From an uncultured Clostridia bacterium (GTDB lineage Bacteria > Bacillota > Clostridia > Christensenellales > Aristaeellaceae), in contig CAMNGW010000002.1 of assembly GCA_946538615.1 (NCBI GenBank), positions 1 to 58,950 of the forward strand: 58,950 bases of DNA. Direction: 5' to 3'. Position numbers and translations under genes: made by a program. A model generated the notes under the pieces. The model was not told the DNA's origin. It did not search any database and was given only the letters and a program-made list of their open reading frames with translations. How positions within the stretch are numbered: the first letter of the stretch is position 1; each line of letters starts with the position of its first letter. Below are positions 43,912 to 52,269 of the stretch, piece by piece.

Positions 43912-44070
43912 ATGTCCACTGCAACTGTCATTCTGATTATTGTCCTCGTCCTTCTGGCCTGCTGCTGTTTTACGCACCGCCGGGTAATCCGGGCACTGCT
44001 GCGGCATGAGCCCATGCCCAAAGCACCCAGGTGGCATGTCTGGGTAAAAAAGGAGAACAGGAGAAGCTGA
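43912..44070 (+). CDS. 52-residue single-pass membrane peptide
   Basis: Too short for the ORF track. MSTATVILIIVLVLLACCCF followed by THRRVIRALLRHEPMPKAPRW and a basic end HVWVKKENRRS. One transmembrane helix with three cysteines at its inner end and a basic cytoplasmic tail. AAAAAGGAGA lies 8 bases before the ATG and the gene starts 17 bases after the radical SAM stop, which supports it as a real operon member. Function unknown; either a small partner of the redox proteins or a radical SAM substrate. Confidence 0.65.
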   Translation: MSTATVILIIVLVLLACCCFTHRRVIRALLRHEPMPKAPRWHVWVKKENRRS

Positions 44071-44330
44071 ATGCTGACCCGGGGACAGATGGGCACCGCA
44101 GCGGCACCGTCCGCGTAAAAAGATCAGTCCCCTCCCTCAAAGGGCACAGGCTCCAACATACTTGCCCCATCATGGGCAAAGCCGGCTGTCTGAAGGCACC
44201 GGCATTCCGCTGTCTGTCGGGACCGGCTGTCTCCGGTATGCTGTAAACCGTCCTGTGCGATGAACAGCGGTCCTGACAGCATAAGACGTACTACGCAACA
44301 TACATACTGCCACAGATAAGGATGGTCTTC

Positions 44331-44972
44331 ATGAGTAAAAAGATTGTCGCAGTCAACGCAGGCCCAAGAAAGGGCTGGAACACCGATACTCTGATCACCG
44401 AAGCACTCCGCGGCGCTGAATCTGCTGGTGCCACGGTACAGAAGTTTGACCTTTTCAGGCTTGAAAGATACACCGGCTGCATTTCCTGCTTTGGATGCAA
44501 AAAGGAAAAGAATAAGGGCCGCTGCATATGCCGTGACGGTCTCACGCCGGTCCTGGATGCCATCCGGGAATCCGATGGCCTGATTATAGGCTCTCCGAAT
44601 TATCTCAGTGAGATGACGGCATCCTTCCGCGCGCTCTATGAACGTCTCATTTTTCAGAATTTGACCTATAATCTCCAGACACCCTGCTGTAACCAGCACC
44701 CTGTCCCCGTACTGCTGATCATGACCAGCAACGCGGACGATACCGCTTATCTGCAGCTTGTACAGAATTATCAGCGTACACTGGACCGTTTTGTAGGCCC
44801 TACCAAAATTCTGATCAGTGGAAACACCCTTCAGCTGAAAGATTACAGCAAAACCGACTGGCCCTGGAGCATGTTCAATCCTGAAGAAAAACAGCACAGG
44901 CACGACACCGTATTCCCCGAAGAATGCAAAACAGCCTTCCGGATGGGTGCAGGGCTCGCAGCAGCCACGTAA
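44331..44972 (+). CDS. flavodoxin-fold NAD(P)H-dependent oxidoreductase / iron-sulfur flavoprotein-like
   Basis: 213 residues from the ATG at 44331 (MSKKIVAVNAGPRKGWNTDTL), AAGGATGG upstream. The FMN loop is GPRKGWNTD. A Cys cluster FDLFRLERYTGCISCFGCKKEKNKGRC is as in Isf-type proteins that bind a 4Fe-4S cluster, then the SPNYLSEMTASFRALYERL FMN-site block. It probably takes part in two-electron transfer or quinone/NO detoxification (inference). About 260 bases separate it from the radical SAM operon; I see no further gene there. It ends with a strong terminator. Confidence 0.88.
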   Translation: MSKKIVAVNAGPRKGWNTDTLITEALRGAESAGATVQKFDLFRLERYTGCISCFGCKKEKNKGRCICRDGLTPVLDAIRESDGLIIGSPNYLSEMTASFRALYERLIFQNLTYNLQTPCCNQHPVPVLLIMTSNADDTAYLQLVQNYQRTLDRFVGPTKILISGNTLQLKDYSKTDWPWSMFNPEEKQHRHDTVFPEECKTAFRMGAGLAAAT

Positions 44973-44977
44973 AGCGT

Positions 44978-45006
44978 ACAGCAGCAGATTCTCTGCTGCT
45001 GTTTTT
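44978..45006 (+). terminator. terminator after the iron-sulfur flavoprotein gene
   Basis: ACAGCAGCAGA and TCTGCTGCTGT form an 11-bp perfect stem around TTC, followed by TTTTT. Confidence 0.88.
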
Positions 45007-45167
45007 GGTATATAAGGTGTGCCCTTCCCACATGTGTCCCGGCGGCGGATGGACACTTCCATTTTTTCTGGCATAAGGACCGCGCCGTATCTGGTCCATT
45101 GATCTGAAATGCCAGTACTCACCTGTATCCCTTCCGTTTTTCCTTCAGTCACCGTCCATTAGCCGGC

Positions 45168-45196
45168 TTGTACTTTCCTGCGGACTGTAATAGAAT
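45168..45196 (+). promoter_or_regulatory. promoter of the M3 peptidase gene
   Basis: TTGTAC, 17 bases, TAGAAT, about 43 bases before the start codon. Confidence 0.65.
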
Positions 45197-45238
45197 CATA
45201 CAATGACCTCTGAATTCAACTGGAAAGGATATTCATGT

Positions 45239-46924
45239 ATGACAGATTTCCGTGAAATGCCCTATGAACGCCCCGATATGCAGAAGATCCGGGATGCCTA
45301 TGAAAAAGCAACAGAAGATCTGAAGCATGCACCATCCTATGCTGAGGCCAGAACTGTTTTTTTTGACCTGCAGAATGTGCAGATTCAGCTGAGCACAATG
45401 ATGTCACTGTGTTCCGTGAGGAACACCACGGACCTGACAGACCCGTATTATGATGCTGAAATCAGATGGCTCCGCAAAGAAAGCGCTGAGCTTCTGCCCT
45501 TGCGCAAACGCTACAATGAAGCCCTGTCGCACCACGTTTTCCGCAAAGATTTTGAGCGCGAATTTGGTGCGCAGATGTTCCGCATGATTGACGCGGATCT
45601 GAGAACCTCCGATGACGCCATTGTCCCGGACCTGATCCGGGAGGGCGAAATTTGCCAGTCGTATCAGAAGGACAGCGCTGCTGTCACAGAGTTCCGGGGC
45701 AAAACCTGCAACTTCTACGGTCTGCTCAAGGCCATGGAAAGCACGGACCGCGAAGAGCGGAAGGAAGCCTACCATGCCTGGGCCGGATTGTATGCTCAGA
45801 TTGCCCCCAGGCTGGATGAAGAATATGATTCGCTTGTTCACTTGCGCACAGAGATGGCGCATAAGCTGGGTTTCGGTTCCTTCACAAACCTCGCCTATCT
45901 GAACCGCCGCAGATTTGACTATAACCAGAACGATGCAGCCGCCTTCCGCGCACAGATCCTTGAATCTGTCACACCCTTTGTCGCTCAGATCCGGGAAAAG
46001 CAGAGGGTGCACCTCGGCCTGGACAGGCTGTGCTATTATGACGAGGCGCTTCTCTATCCGGACGGGAACGCTGAGCCCATTGGCGATATGGAAACCCTGG
46101 TGGGCAAAGCACAGCAGATGTACCGTGAAATGAGCCCGGAGACCGCTGAATTTTTTGATTTCATGGTCCGCTACCACCTTTTCGACCTTGAAACCCGCCC
46201 CGGCAAACGGCTTGGGGGATATATGACAAGCTTCCCGGCCTACCAGGCTCCGTTCATCTTCAGCAATTTTAACGGGACCAGTGCCGATGTGGATGTCCTT
46301 ACCCATGAGGCGGGCCACGCTTTCCAGGGCTATCTGGCCATGAGGTCCATCCCCGTGCGCATGCTCAATGGCTCCACTTCGGAGATTAATGAGATTCACT
46401 CCATGAGCATGGAGCATTTCGCTTATCCATGGATGCAGTCTTTCTTTGGTGAGAATACGGAAAAATATATTACCTCCCATCTGATCGGAGCCATTTCCGT
46501 CCTTCCCTATATGGCCTGTGTCGATGAGTTCCAGCACGAAATGTATGCTGCACCGGACCTGACCGCCGCGCAGCGCAGGACCATCTGGCGCCATATTGAG
46601 CAAAAATATATGCCATGGCGGGATTATGATGGAGAAACCTTCCTGGAAGAAGGCGGTTTCTGGATGCAGAAACAGCACATTTTCCTCTATCCATTCTATT
46701 ACATCGATTATGCCCTTGCGCAAATGTGTGCTTTCCAGCTTTATGGGCGAATGAAAGAGGACCGTCTGGCCGCATGGAAGGATTACCTTTCACTGTGCCG
46801 TGCCGGTGGGACCCTGAGCTATTTTGAGCTCCTGGATACCGCTCACCTGCTCAATCCTTTCCATAAAGGTACCGTAGAGCAAAGTGTCGGCCACGTGATT
46901 TCCGAACTGCAGTCCCGTTACTGA
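45239..46924 (+). CDS. M3 family oligoendopeptidase (PepF-like)
   Basis: 561 residues from the ATG at 45239 (MTDFREMPYERPDM) behind GGAAAGGA. A cytoplasmic zinc peptidase that cuts short peptides. The motif is HEAGHAFQGYLAM near residue 356, with third ligand Glu in SEINEIHSMSMEHFAYPWM. KRLGGYMTSFPAYQAPFIFSNFNGTSADVDVLTHEAGH and FLYPFYYIDYALAQMCAFQLYGRM match the M3B/pepF group of Bacillota. Single-gene unit with its own promoter and terminator. Confidence 0.95.
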   Translation: MTDFREMPYERPDMQKIRDAYEKATEDLKHAPSYAEARTVFFDLQNVQIQLSTMMSLCSVRNTTDLTDPYYDAEIRWLRKESAELLPLRKRYNEALSHHVFRKDFEREFGAQMFRMIDADLRTSDDAIVPDLIREGEICQSYQKDSAAVTEFRGKTCNFYGLLKAMESTDREERKEAYHAWAGLYAQIAPRLDEEYDSLVHLRTEMAHKLGFGSFTNLAYLNRRRFDYNQNDAAAFRAQILESVTPFVAQIREKQRVHLGLDRLCYYDEALLYPDGNAEPIGDMETLVGKAQQMYREMSPETAEFFDFMVRYHLFDLETRPGKRLGGYMTSFPAYQAPFIFSNFNGTSADVDVLTHEAGHAFQGYLAMRSIPVRMLNGSTSEINEIHSMSMEHFAYPWMQSFFGENTEKYITSHLIGAISVLPYMACVDEFQHEMYAAPDLTAAQRRTIWRHIEQKYMPWRDYDGETFLEEGGFWMQKQHIFLYPFYYIDYALAQMCAFQLYGRMKEDRLAAWKDYLSLCRAGGTLSYFELLDTAHLLNPFHKGTVEQSVGHVISELQSRY

Positions 46925-46962
46925 ACGTCCCCGCATCCATCTGTTTTCCTGGCTCCCAAAAG

Positions 46963-46987
46963 CCTCACCCTACGGTGAGGTTTTTTG
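46963..46987 (+). terminator. terminator of the M3 peptidase gene
   Basis: CCTCACC and GGTGAGG around CTAC, then six T residues. Textbook form. The next 260 bases up to the promoter at 47255 hold no gene I recognise. Confidence 0.92.
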
Positions 46988-47254
46988 CATTGATCTATTC
47001 TCCCATATTCTGTGCCACCTCAGACAGAATGGCGGTACACATCATTTACATCATTATAAAATGGCAACTTGATAAATTGATCATTTTGACTCTGTTCTGC
47101 ATTTCCGCTGCCATTTCACCGACCGGATCCCTCCGGCGACTTCAGGACCCTGCTTCTGTATCTTCCCCTCATCTTCCCGCTTTTCACCCGGAATACTGCA
47201 CATCCGTCTGTCCACCGGGTTTTATGCCAGTTTGTCATGACGGCCAGCTTTCTC

Positions 47255-47282
47255 TTGACAATCTGCAGCTGCGTTGTATAGT
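47255..47282 (+). promoter_or_regulatory. strong promoter of the membrane protein / regulator operon
   Basis: Consensus TTGACA, 16 bases, TATAGT, about 45 bases before the ATG at 47328. Confidence 0.8.
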
Positions 47283-47291
47283 TACAGCCAG

Positions 47292-47312
47292 ATACTCTAA
47301 AATATAGAGTAT
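47292..47312. promoter_or_regulatory. operator dyad over the transcription start
   Basis: ATACTCTA, five bases, TAGAGTAT: perfect 8-bp arms beginning 10 bases after the -10 box, then the ribosome site GAGGAGG. Probably bound by the winged-helix regulator of the same operon. Confidence 0.7.
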
Positions 47313-47327
47313 GAGGAGGTAAAGCAT

Positions 47328-48020
47328 ATGAACAAATCAATCAGAGACCCCATGGAAGATATCTCCCTGATCCGGGAGATCCTGGAAAAAACAACTGAAG
47401 GCATGAAGAACATTGCCCCATGGATTATGGGCATGGGCCTTCTGTGGCTGGGATACGGTCTGTTTTCCGTGATTTGCAGGCTTATCATGCCCAGTCAGAC
47501 TATGGCGGCTGTCCAGACGGCTGTCGGATGGCTGTTCCACCTGGCCCTCGCCGTGGGCTTCGTGCTGTGTCAGGTCAGGCAAGTCAAAAGCCATCCCCAT
47601 TCCATCGCAAGGAAAATGATCGATCTCTGGGGCATCTGCATCGTCCTGTTCCTGGTTCTGACTTTTCTGTTCAGCTGCATCCTGCCTTTTTTCGGCAGGA
47701 CCATGGGAATGTCCTCATCTGTATATAATGAATTTCTCATAACATGCGGAACGATCAGAAGTTTCCTGTTTTTCCTTCTTCCCGTCCTTCCCCTTTTCAT
47801 CACTTCCGTTCTCCTGGAAAAACGTGGCACAGTCCTGGCCTGTCTTGTTCTGACCCTTATTGCCGCCGCTGTCCTCTCTTTCCATGTACTGATGATTTTC
47901 AGCAGGGACCTGGCTGTCTCAGGCACATGGATCGTATTCTGGAACGGAATGACCTGTCTGCTGGACCTGGTTCCCGGTGCCATGCTCCTGATTCTGGGAC
48001 ATCAGGTGAAAAGGAGTTGA
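47328..48020 (+). CDS. integral membrane protein, about six transmembrane segments
   Basis: 230 residues, GAGGAGGT upstream. The soluble start MNKSIRDPMEDISLIREILEKTTEGM is followed by hydrophobic pairs (WIMGMGLLWLGYGLFSVICRL, VGWLFHLALAVGFVLCQV, LWGICIVLFLVLTFLFSCILPFF, RSFLFFLLPVLPLFITSVLL, GTVLACLVLTLIAAAVLSFHVLMIF, FWNGMTCLLDLVPGAMLLILGH). This layout is found in uncharacterised Clostridia membrane proteins encoded with a small winged-helix regulator. Function unknown. Translation of the regulator starts 3 bases after its stop. Confidence 0.8.
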   Translation: MNKSIRDPMEDISLIREILEKTTEGMKNIAPWIMGMGLLWLGYGLFSVICRLIMPSQTMAAVQTAVGWLFHLALAVGFVLCQVRQVKSHPHSIARKMIDLWGICIVLFLVLTFLFSCILPFFGRTMGMSSSVYNEFLITCGTIRSFLFFLLPVLPLFITSVLLEKRGTVLACLVLTLIAAAVLSFHVLMIFSRDLAVSGTWIVFWNGMTCLLDLVPGAMLLILGHQVKRS

Positions 48021-48023
48021 ACC

Positions 48024-48314
48024 ATGGAACTGCACGAGATTCCTGTCGCCTTCCAGTCGCGTCTGCGCCTGGCTGTGGTAGCCGCACTGATGACAGGCCC
48101 TAAAGATTTCACTTACCTTTCCCATCTCACGCAAGCCACACCGGGAAACCTGGGAAAACAGCTTGAAGTACTTGGAAACGACTGTTTCGTGTCCTGCAGA
48201 AAGGAACTTCTCGGGAAGCGGCCCCGTACGATTTATCAGCTGACAGATGAAGGACGTGAACTCTTCCTGGCCTATATCCGTATGCTCGAAAAAATAGCAG
48301 GAGACCAGCTATGA
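48024..48314 (+). CDS. small winged-helix regulator (HTH_34-like)
   Basis: 96 residues. FQSRLRLAVVAALMTGPKDFTYLSHLTQATPGNLGKQLEVLGNDCFVSCRKELLGKRPRTIYQLTDEGRELFLAYIRMLEKI is the 'R..I...L......f..L...t..t.gnLs.hl..Le..g.v...k...gkrprT.y.lT..Gr' pattern of MarR-like winged-helix proteins. Likely repressor of its own operon via the dyad at 47292-47312. AAAAGGAG precedes the ATG; the stop overlaps the next start (ATGA). Confidence 0.88.
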   Translation: MELHEIPVAFQSRLRLAVVAALMTGPKDFTYLSHLTQATPGNLGKQLEVLGNDCFVSCRKELLGKRPRTIYQLTDEGRELFLAYIRMLEKIAGDQL

Positions 48315-48526
48315 ATCTTAGAATCCGCCAGCTCCGGGAAGAAAAAGGACTGACCCAGTCGGAAGTTGCTGAAGTCCTGCATTGTGACCAGTCCCTGTAT
48401 TCCAGGTATGAGCTCGGCCTCCGCCAGCTCCCTCTGGAAACAGCTATCCAGCTTTCAGACTATTATCAGGTAAGCCTCGATTATCTCGTCTGCCTCACGG
48501 AGGACCCCGGGAAATACCGTCCTTAA
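48311..48526 (+). CDS. XRE-family (Cro/CI) helix-turn-helix protein
   Basis: 71 residues, just the DNA-binding domain: MNLRIRQLREEKGLTQSEVAEVLHCDQSLYSRYELGLRQLPLETAIQLSDYYQVSLDYLVCLTE. Overlaps the preceding gene by four bases, so it is coupled to it. Third gene of the operon; two different HTH proteins with one membrane protein. Confidence 0.92.
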   Translation: MNLRIRQLREEKGLTQSEVAEVLHCDQSLYSRYELGLRQLPLETAIQLSDYYQVSLDYLVCLTEDPGKYRP

Positions 48527-48622
48527 CCTATCAGCTTTCTCCCCGCAGCCCCTAAAGACAGAATCCATATCCTTTTAATATCTGCAAAGCACCCTCTCCG
48601 ATCCGGGGCAGAAAATACCGTC

Positions 48623-48651
48623 TTTCTCAGTTTGCTGGGGTATTGTATAAT
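48623..48651 (+). promoter_or_regulatory. possible promoter of the small anchored protein gene
   Basis: TTTCTC, 17 bases, TATAAT; perfect -10 but weak -35. About 80 bases before the next ATG. Confidence 0.5.
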
Positions 48652-48732
48652 AAGTCCGGACAGGACAATGTTCCGGAGAAATGTCTTTACCTGCCATGCA
48701 TTCAGAAAAAGATATGAGATGAGAGGCGCGCT

Positions 48733-49008
48733 ATGAACAAGAAAAAGCTTTGGATCACTCTTATTGTGGTCTGTGTCGTACTGGTCGGAGCCTTTTCTGT
48801 CTATTGGGAAGCCACACACGGCAACCGTCAGCTGGTTGACCTCAGGAACCGTTTTGACTATGCGGTAATCCGTCTTCCCAATGGAGAAAGTGTAGAAGGC
48901 AAAGTGACTTCCTGGCTGGATTATAATGATTCGGACGTGGTCCAGATCCGCATGGACGGAAAAACCTATCTGACCCATTACAGCAATGTCTGTCTGATTG
49001 GAGACTGA
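48733..49008 (+). CDS. small membrane-anchored conserved protein
   Basis: 91 residues. N-terminal transmembrane helix LWITLIVVCVVLVGAFSVYW, then a small beta domain NRFDYAVIRLPNGESVEGKVTSWLDYNDSDVVQIRMDGKTYLTHYSNVCLIGD. The last part recalls a family found often on Clostridia conjugative elements and phage-like regions, with the wording 'DYA.i.LP.G..veGkV.sW.dy.d.d..qv...gktYL.h..NV.Li'. Function unknown. It is a single gene between its own promoter candidate and a strong terminator. Confidence 0.75.
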   Translation: MNKKKLWITLIVVCVVLVGAFSVYWEATHGNRQLVDLRNRFDYAVIRLPNGESVEGKVTSWLDYNDSDVVQIRMDGKTYLTHYSNVCLIGD

Positions 49009-49022
49009 TAGCCGTCTTCCGC

Positions 49023-49067
49023 GATATGAAAAAACGCACCGTATACTGCGGTGCGTTTTTTCATATC
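49023..49067 (+). terminator. terminator after the small anchored protein gene
   Basis: A 19-bp perfect stem with arms GATATGAAAAAACGCACCG and its complement around 7 bases. The T tract is within the descending arm; symmetric, so it may act in both directions. Confidence 0.9.
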
Positions 49068-49812
49068 CTACTTCTTCCTGGAAAAAGATCGACGTTCCCC
49101 CTCATCAGGGCAGGCTGACAGGGACCGAAAATCCACGGGGATAAACAATTTCATCCGTAAAAGCACAGTCCTGTTACATACCCGGGATGAAACATGCAGC
49201 CTTCCCGTTACAAGCTGTCCGGAAAAAGTAAGTACGTGGGCAGCCGGAAGATCGGGCCCATACTGGCTGACCCCGGCTCCCGCTGCTGCGCGGGATCCCG
49301 CATGACATTGCCTGTATCATTTTCAAGCAGATGCACTGCTGTCTGGACATCCTGCCCAAAAGTACACCTTCATCATCCGTTCTGATTGCACCCTCATCCT
49401 CCATTCAGTATTTACCTGCCACACGCATGTTTATCCATCTGGTCACAAGGTGATTGTCAGAACCTGTCCGCATTTTCCTCCATATGTCTTTATCTCGCCC
49501 GGGAAAAATGGTACAATATGGCCGGAAAAATCAGAATCTGTACTAATCAAAAAAATGCTGGTGTCTGGGCCGCTTTGCCTGTGTTTCTCCATCATGTGTC
49601 ACACATGGTTCATTGTCAGTGACATGATGTAAAACATGATAATAAGGAAAAGATACTCATCCTGACCAGCCATGCATCAGCAGACCATCCTGGGGCGTCC
49701 CGCAGCACGCACCACAGGTCAATTCAAGGATGAAGCATATTCTTTTTTTGCGGGACCTCACGTGGTGGAATGAACCATTGAAAGTCAGGAACAAAAGAAA
49801 GGAGGTATGAAC
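49068..49812. other. intergenic region without a recognisable gene
   Basis: About 740 bases. ORFs of 60-80 codons here show no family resemblance or ribosome sites. A TACAAT at about 49512 might be a -10 box but has no convincing -35. Confidence 0.45.
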
Positions 49813-50505
49813 GTGGCAGTTGAAACGATTCAGATGAATCAGGATACATGGCGCATGGAAGACAGCGGTGTCCGTTTTTTCCTGTTGGCTGGAAGTGAGA
49901 AAGCTTTGCTGATTGATTCCGGCATGACAGTACCTGATGCCGGAGCCGTCGCTTCCACTCTGACAAATCTTCCCATTTCTCTCCTGAATACCCATTCTGA
50001 TATGGACCACACAGGAAGCAATGGGCTGTTCGCGTCTTTCCGTATGCATCCTGCAGACGAAGAAAACTACCGCAAATCAGGTCAAGGCGGTCAGCTTATA
50101 CCCGTCTTTGATGGAGATGAAATCGACCTGGGCAACCGATTGCTGAAAATTATACATATTCCAGGACATACACCCGGAAGCATCGCTGTGCTGGATGTTG
50201 CCCGCCGTGTCCTTATCAGCGGTGACCCTGTTCAGCAGCACGGAAGAATTTTTATGTTCGGTCCCCATCGGAATATGCAAGATTATATCTCCAGTCTGGA
50301 CAAACTTGAAAACATGGCAGATCAGTTCGATCAGATATGGCCTTCCCACGGGGATCTCCCGGTCGGACCGGATATTCTTCCAAAACTGAGAGAAGGTGCT
50401 CAGAAGATCCTGGATAAAAAGATCATGGGTAACAAAGAACTTTTTCATGGTCACAGCATTGTTGCCTACGATCTGGGATTTACAACGCTGCTCTGCGATG
50501 ATTGA
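49813..50505 (+). CDS. MBL-fold hydrolase
   Basis: 230 residues. AAAGGAGG almost touches the ORF-track ATG at 49807, so the GTG at 49813 with 7-base spacing is the better start. Metal motif HxDxDH in LLNTHSDMDHTGSNG; PGHTPGSIAVLDVARRVLISGDPVQQ and the late WPSHGDLPV supply the remaining His and Asp ligands. The second His of HxHxDH is Asp here, a variant also known in other family members. No signal peptide. Substrate unknown. Confidence 0.85.
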   Translation: MAVETIQMNQDTWRMEDSGVRFFLLAGSEKALLIDSGMTVPDAGAVASTLTNLPISLLNTHSDMDHTGSNGLFASFRMHPADEENYRKSGQGGQLIPVFDGDEIDLGNRLLKIIHIPGHTPGSIAVLDVARRVLISGDPVQQHGRIFMFGPHRNMQDYISSLDKLENMADQFDQIWPSHGDLPVGPDILPKLREGAQKILDKKIMGNKELFHGHSIVAYDLGFTTLLCDD

Positions 50506-50806
50506 CACAGCAGCCCCCGCACACTGCTGTTTCCCGTCTGGCGCAAGCAGAAACTCCGGCCCGCATCCCCGAATCTGGTCCTTAAAAGGCTGTCTCCATG
50601 TGAACCCTGTGCAGTCTGAAAAGCAGGAGGCAAAGGAACATGCCGGGGCAGTGGATCTGATCATTGTCCGCACCGGAAAAGCTGAAATCAGTGAGCTGGC
50701 CGGGTAACATGCGAAATACAGCCTGTTCCCCGCCGTCCCCCGCCCGCTGTGAAGCTGATGAGCAGAAAAACATAATGAAAACACCCGGGTGCATTCAGGA
50801 TATGTA
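50506..50806. other. intergenic region without a recognisable gene
   Basis: About 300 bases between the MBL gene and the promoter of the TMEM175-like gene. I see no ribosome site with a credible ORF. Confidence 0.4.
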
Positions 50807-50849
50807 TATAATGTTTGACGCTGTTTGGCGAGACAAACAGCATATCAAA
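50807..50849. promoter_or_regulatory. -10 box and operator-like dyad before the TMEM175-like gene
   Basis: TATAAT at 50807-50812 is followed directly by nested inverted repeats: GCTGTTTG-N6-CAAACAGC (50820-50841) and outer TTTGA (50814-50818) / TCAAA (50845-50849). No good -35 is seen. The dyad would cover the transcription start, or form a hairpin in the leader 20 bases before the ATG. Confidence 0.55.
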
Positions 50850-50870
50850 TCTGCACCGCGGGGGATACCT

Positions 50871-51500
50871 ATGAGCAAAGGGCGTCTGGAAGCCTTCAGC
50901 GATGGCATTATTGCCATTATCATAACCATAACCATTCTTCTGATTGATCTCCCTGACGGCAATGAATGGGAAGATCTGCTGGATATCATGCCCCTGATCG
51001 GAAGTTATCTGATTAGCTTTATCCTTGTGGGCATAAACTGGGTGAATCATCACCATCTGTTTCAGGTTGCCCGGACTGTAAGCGGAAGAATCCTGTGGTC
51101 AAATCTTCTGTATCTGTTTGTGCTGTCTTTTATACCCGTCTCCACAGGATGGGTTGGCAAATCCAGGTTTGCCATCGTACCGGTCAGGGTTTATGTTGTC
51201 CTTCATCTTGCTGTTTTCTGCAGCTACTATCTTCTTGAAAAGGCAGTCATCCGGTCCAGTGACTGCAATGATATCAGATCCGCTGTAAACGAAAGCATGA
51301 AGGAATTCTTTACAATTGGCGTGCAGTTTCTCGCCCTGCTGACCACGCTCCTCCCTCATTTCCATTATCTCGCCTGTCCATTACTTATCGTTGCCTTCCT
51401 TCCGTGGATCGTTCCTGATCTGAGAATGAAATGGGTCTTTGACGAAAGAAAACGCAACGAATCGGCCAGACTTCAGCAGGACAATTCCAGTCATTCATAA
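50871..51500 (+). CDS. TMEM175 / DUF1211-family membrane protein (putative potassium channel)
   Basis: 209 residues from the ATG at 50871. The family signature is at the start: RLEAFSDGIIAIIITITILLIDLP, the 'R...FsDgv.AI..Tl..l.l..P' filter-lining first helix. Then about five more transmembrane segments (LIGSYLISFILVGINWVNHHHLFQ, ILWSNLLYLFVLSFIPV, VYVVLHLAVFCSYYLL and others). Bacterial homologues are tetrameric potassium-leak channels with one six-helix repeat per subunit, which fits the length. The ribosome site is weak (GGGGGA). Confidence 0.88.
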   Translation: MSKGRLEAFSDGIIAIIITITILLIDLPDGNEWEDLLDIMPLIGSYLISFILVGINWVNHHHLFQVARTVSGRILWSNLLYLFVLSFIPVSTGWVGKSRFAIVPVRVYVVLHLAVFCSYYLLEKAVIRSSDCNDIRSAVNESMKEFFTIGVQFLALLTTLLPHFHYLACPLLIVAFLPWIVPDLRMKWVFDERKRNESARLQQDNSSHS

Positions 51501-51661
51501 CACAGTTTGTTTCCTTTCACATTTTCCATTTTCATGACAAGTTCTGCCGGGCAGCAGCTGAATAGATTGAACATATGCTGCAGTCCATAAGCAGAACAAG
51601 TCAGGCCATATCCCGACAGGCTGAAAACAGTCTGCTGCTTTACAGAACAGGAGGAACACTT

Positions 51662-52135
51662 ATGCGGAACAAAATCTGTATCCTGATGTCTTTGCTCATG
51701 CTGTTTCTTGCAGGAACCGCATTTGCACAAGAAACACAGCCAGCAAGTCCGGTTGAGGATTTCGTTGCAAGTCTCATCCAGAACATCCAGACTGTGGAAT
51801 GGGAAAAACTCCCTGATGAGATCCGGACCCGTATTGACCAGATCAATTGGGATGATTTCCAGGAAAAGCTGCGCAATGTCGACTGGGACGGCATTCTGCA
51901 GTCCATCCAGTCATTTTTTACAGAAACCGAGTGGGAAAAAGTCGGAAGTCAGATCGTAGACTTACTGGATCAGGCCAAACAGCTTGGCCTCTCCGGTCTT
52001 GCACAGGTGCAGGATTATTTTTCTCATCTTGATTACGAGGAATTCTCCAGGTCCCTTTCCGAGTCCATCACTGATATTATGAAAGGCATTGGTGATTTCT
52101 TCTCAAACCTTGAACTCCCCTCGCCCGGGAACTGA
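51662..52135 (+). CDS. small secreted protein with regular Trp-acidic repeats
   Basis: 157 residues from the ATG at 51662 with AGGAGG upstream. Signal peptide MRNKICILMSLLMLFLAGTAFAQE, cut after AFA. The mature part is predicted helical and carries a periodic motif: VEWEKL, INWDDF, VDWDGI, TEWEKV and LDYEEF, with Trp spacings of 16, 12 and 16 residues. This suggests a helical repeat or solenoid with exposed aromatic-acidic faces. No family recognised. Followed by a strong terminator; the next two genes on the opposite strand also encode secreted proteins. Confidence 0.75.
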   Translation: MRNKICILMSLLMLFLAGTAFAQETQPASPVEDFVASLIQNIQTVEWEKLPDEIRTRIDQINWDDFQEKLRNVDWDGILQSIQSFFTETEWEKVGSQIVDLLDQAKQLGLSGLAQVQDYFSHLDYEEFSRSLSESITDIMKGIGDFFSNLELPSPGN

Positions 52136-52162
52136 ACCGCTCATATGATTTAATACAGCTGA

Positions 52163-52197
52163 ACCCCCAAACACGTGTGTTTGGGGGTGTTTTTTTG
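52163..52197 (+). terminator. terminator of the Trp-repeat protein gene
   Basis: ACCCCCAAAC and GTTTGGGGGT form a perfect 10-bp stem (extendable), then TGTTTTTTT. Confidence 0.9.
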
Positions 52198-52269
52198 GGG
52201 ACCTTTATTAGCAGACTTTTTCTGTTGCCGGAAAATCTTTTGCTCGATAAGCCGCACAACAGGTCTCCA

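Noticed and set aside
44124-45152. 342-codon minus-strand ORF over the flavodoxin-like gene
   Set aside because: It covers the terminator at 44978-45006 and the flavoprotein gene; no recognisable domain.
45404-46723. 439-codon ORF opposite the M3 peptidase
   Set aside because: Shadow; the plus-strand gene has an intact HEAGH motif, promoter and terminator.
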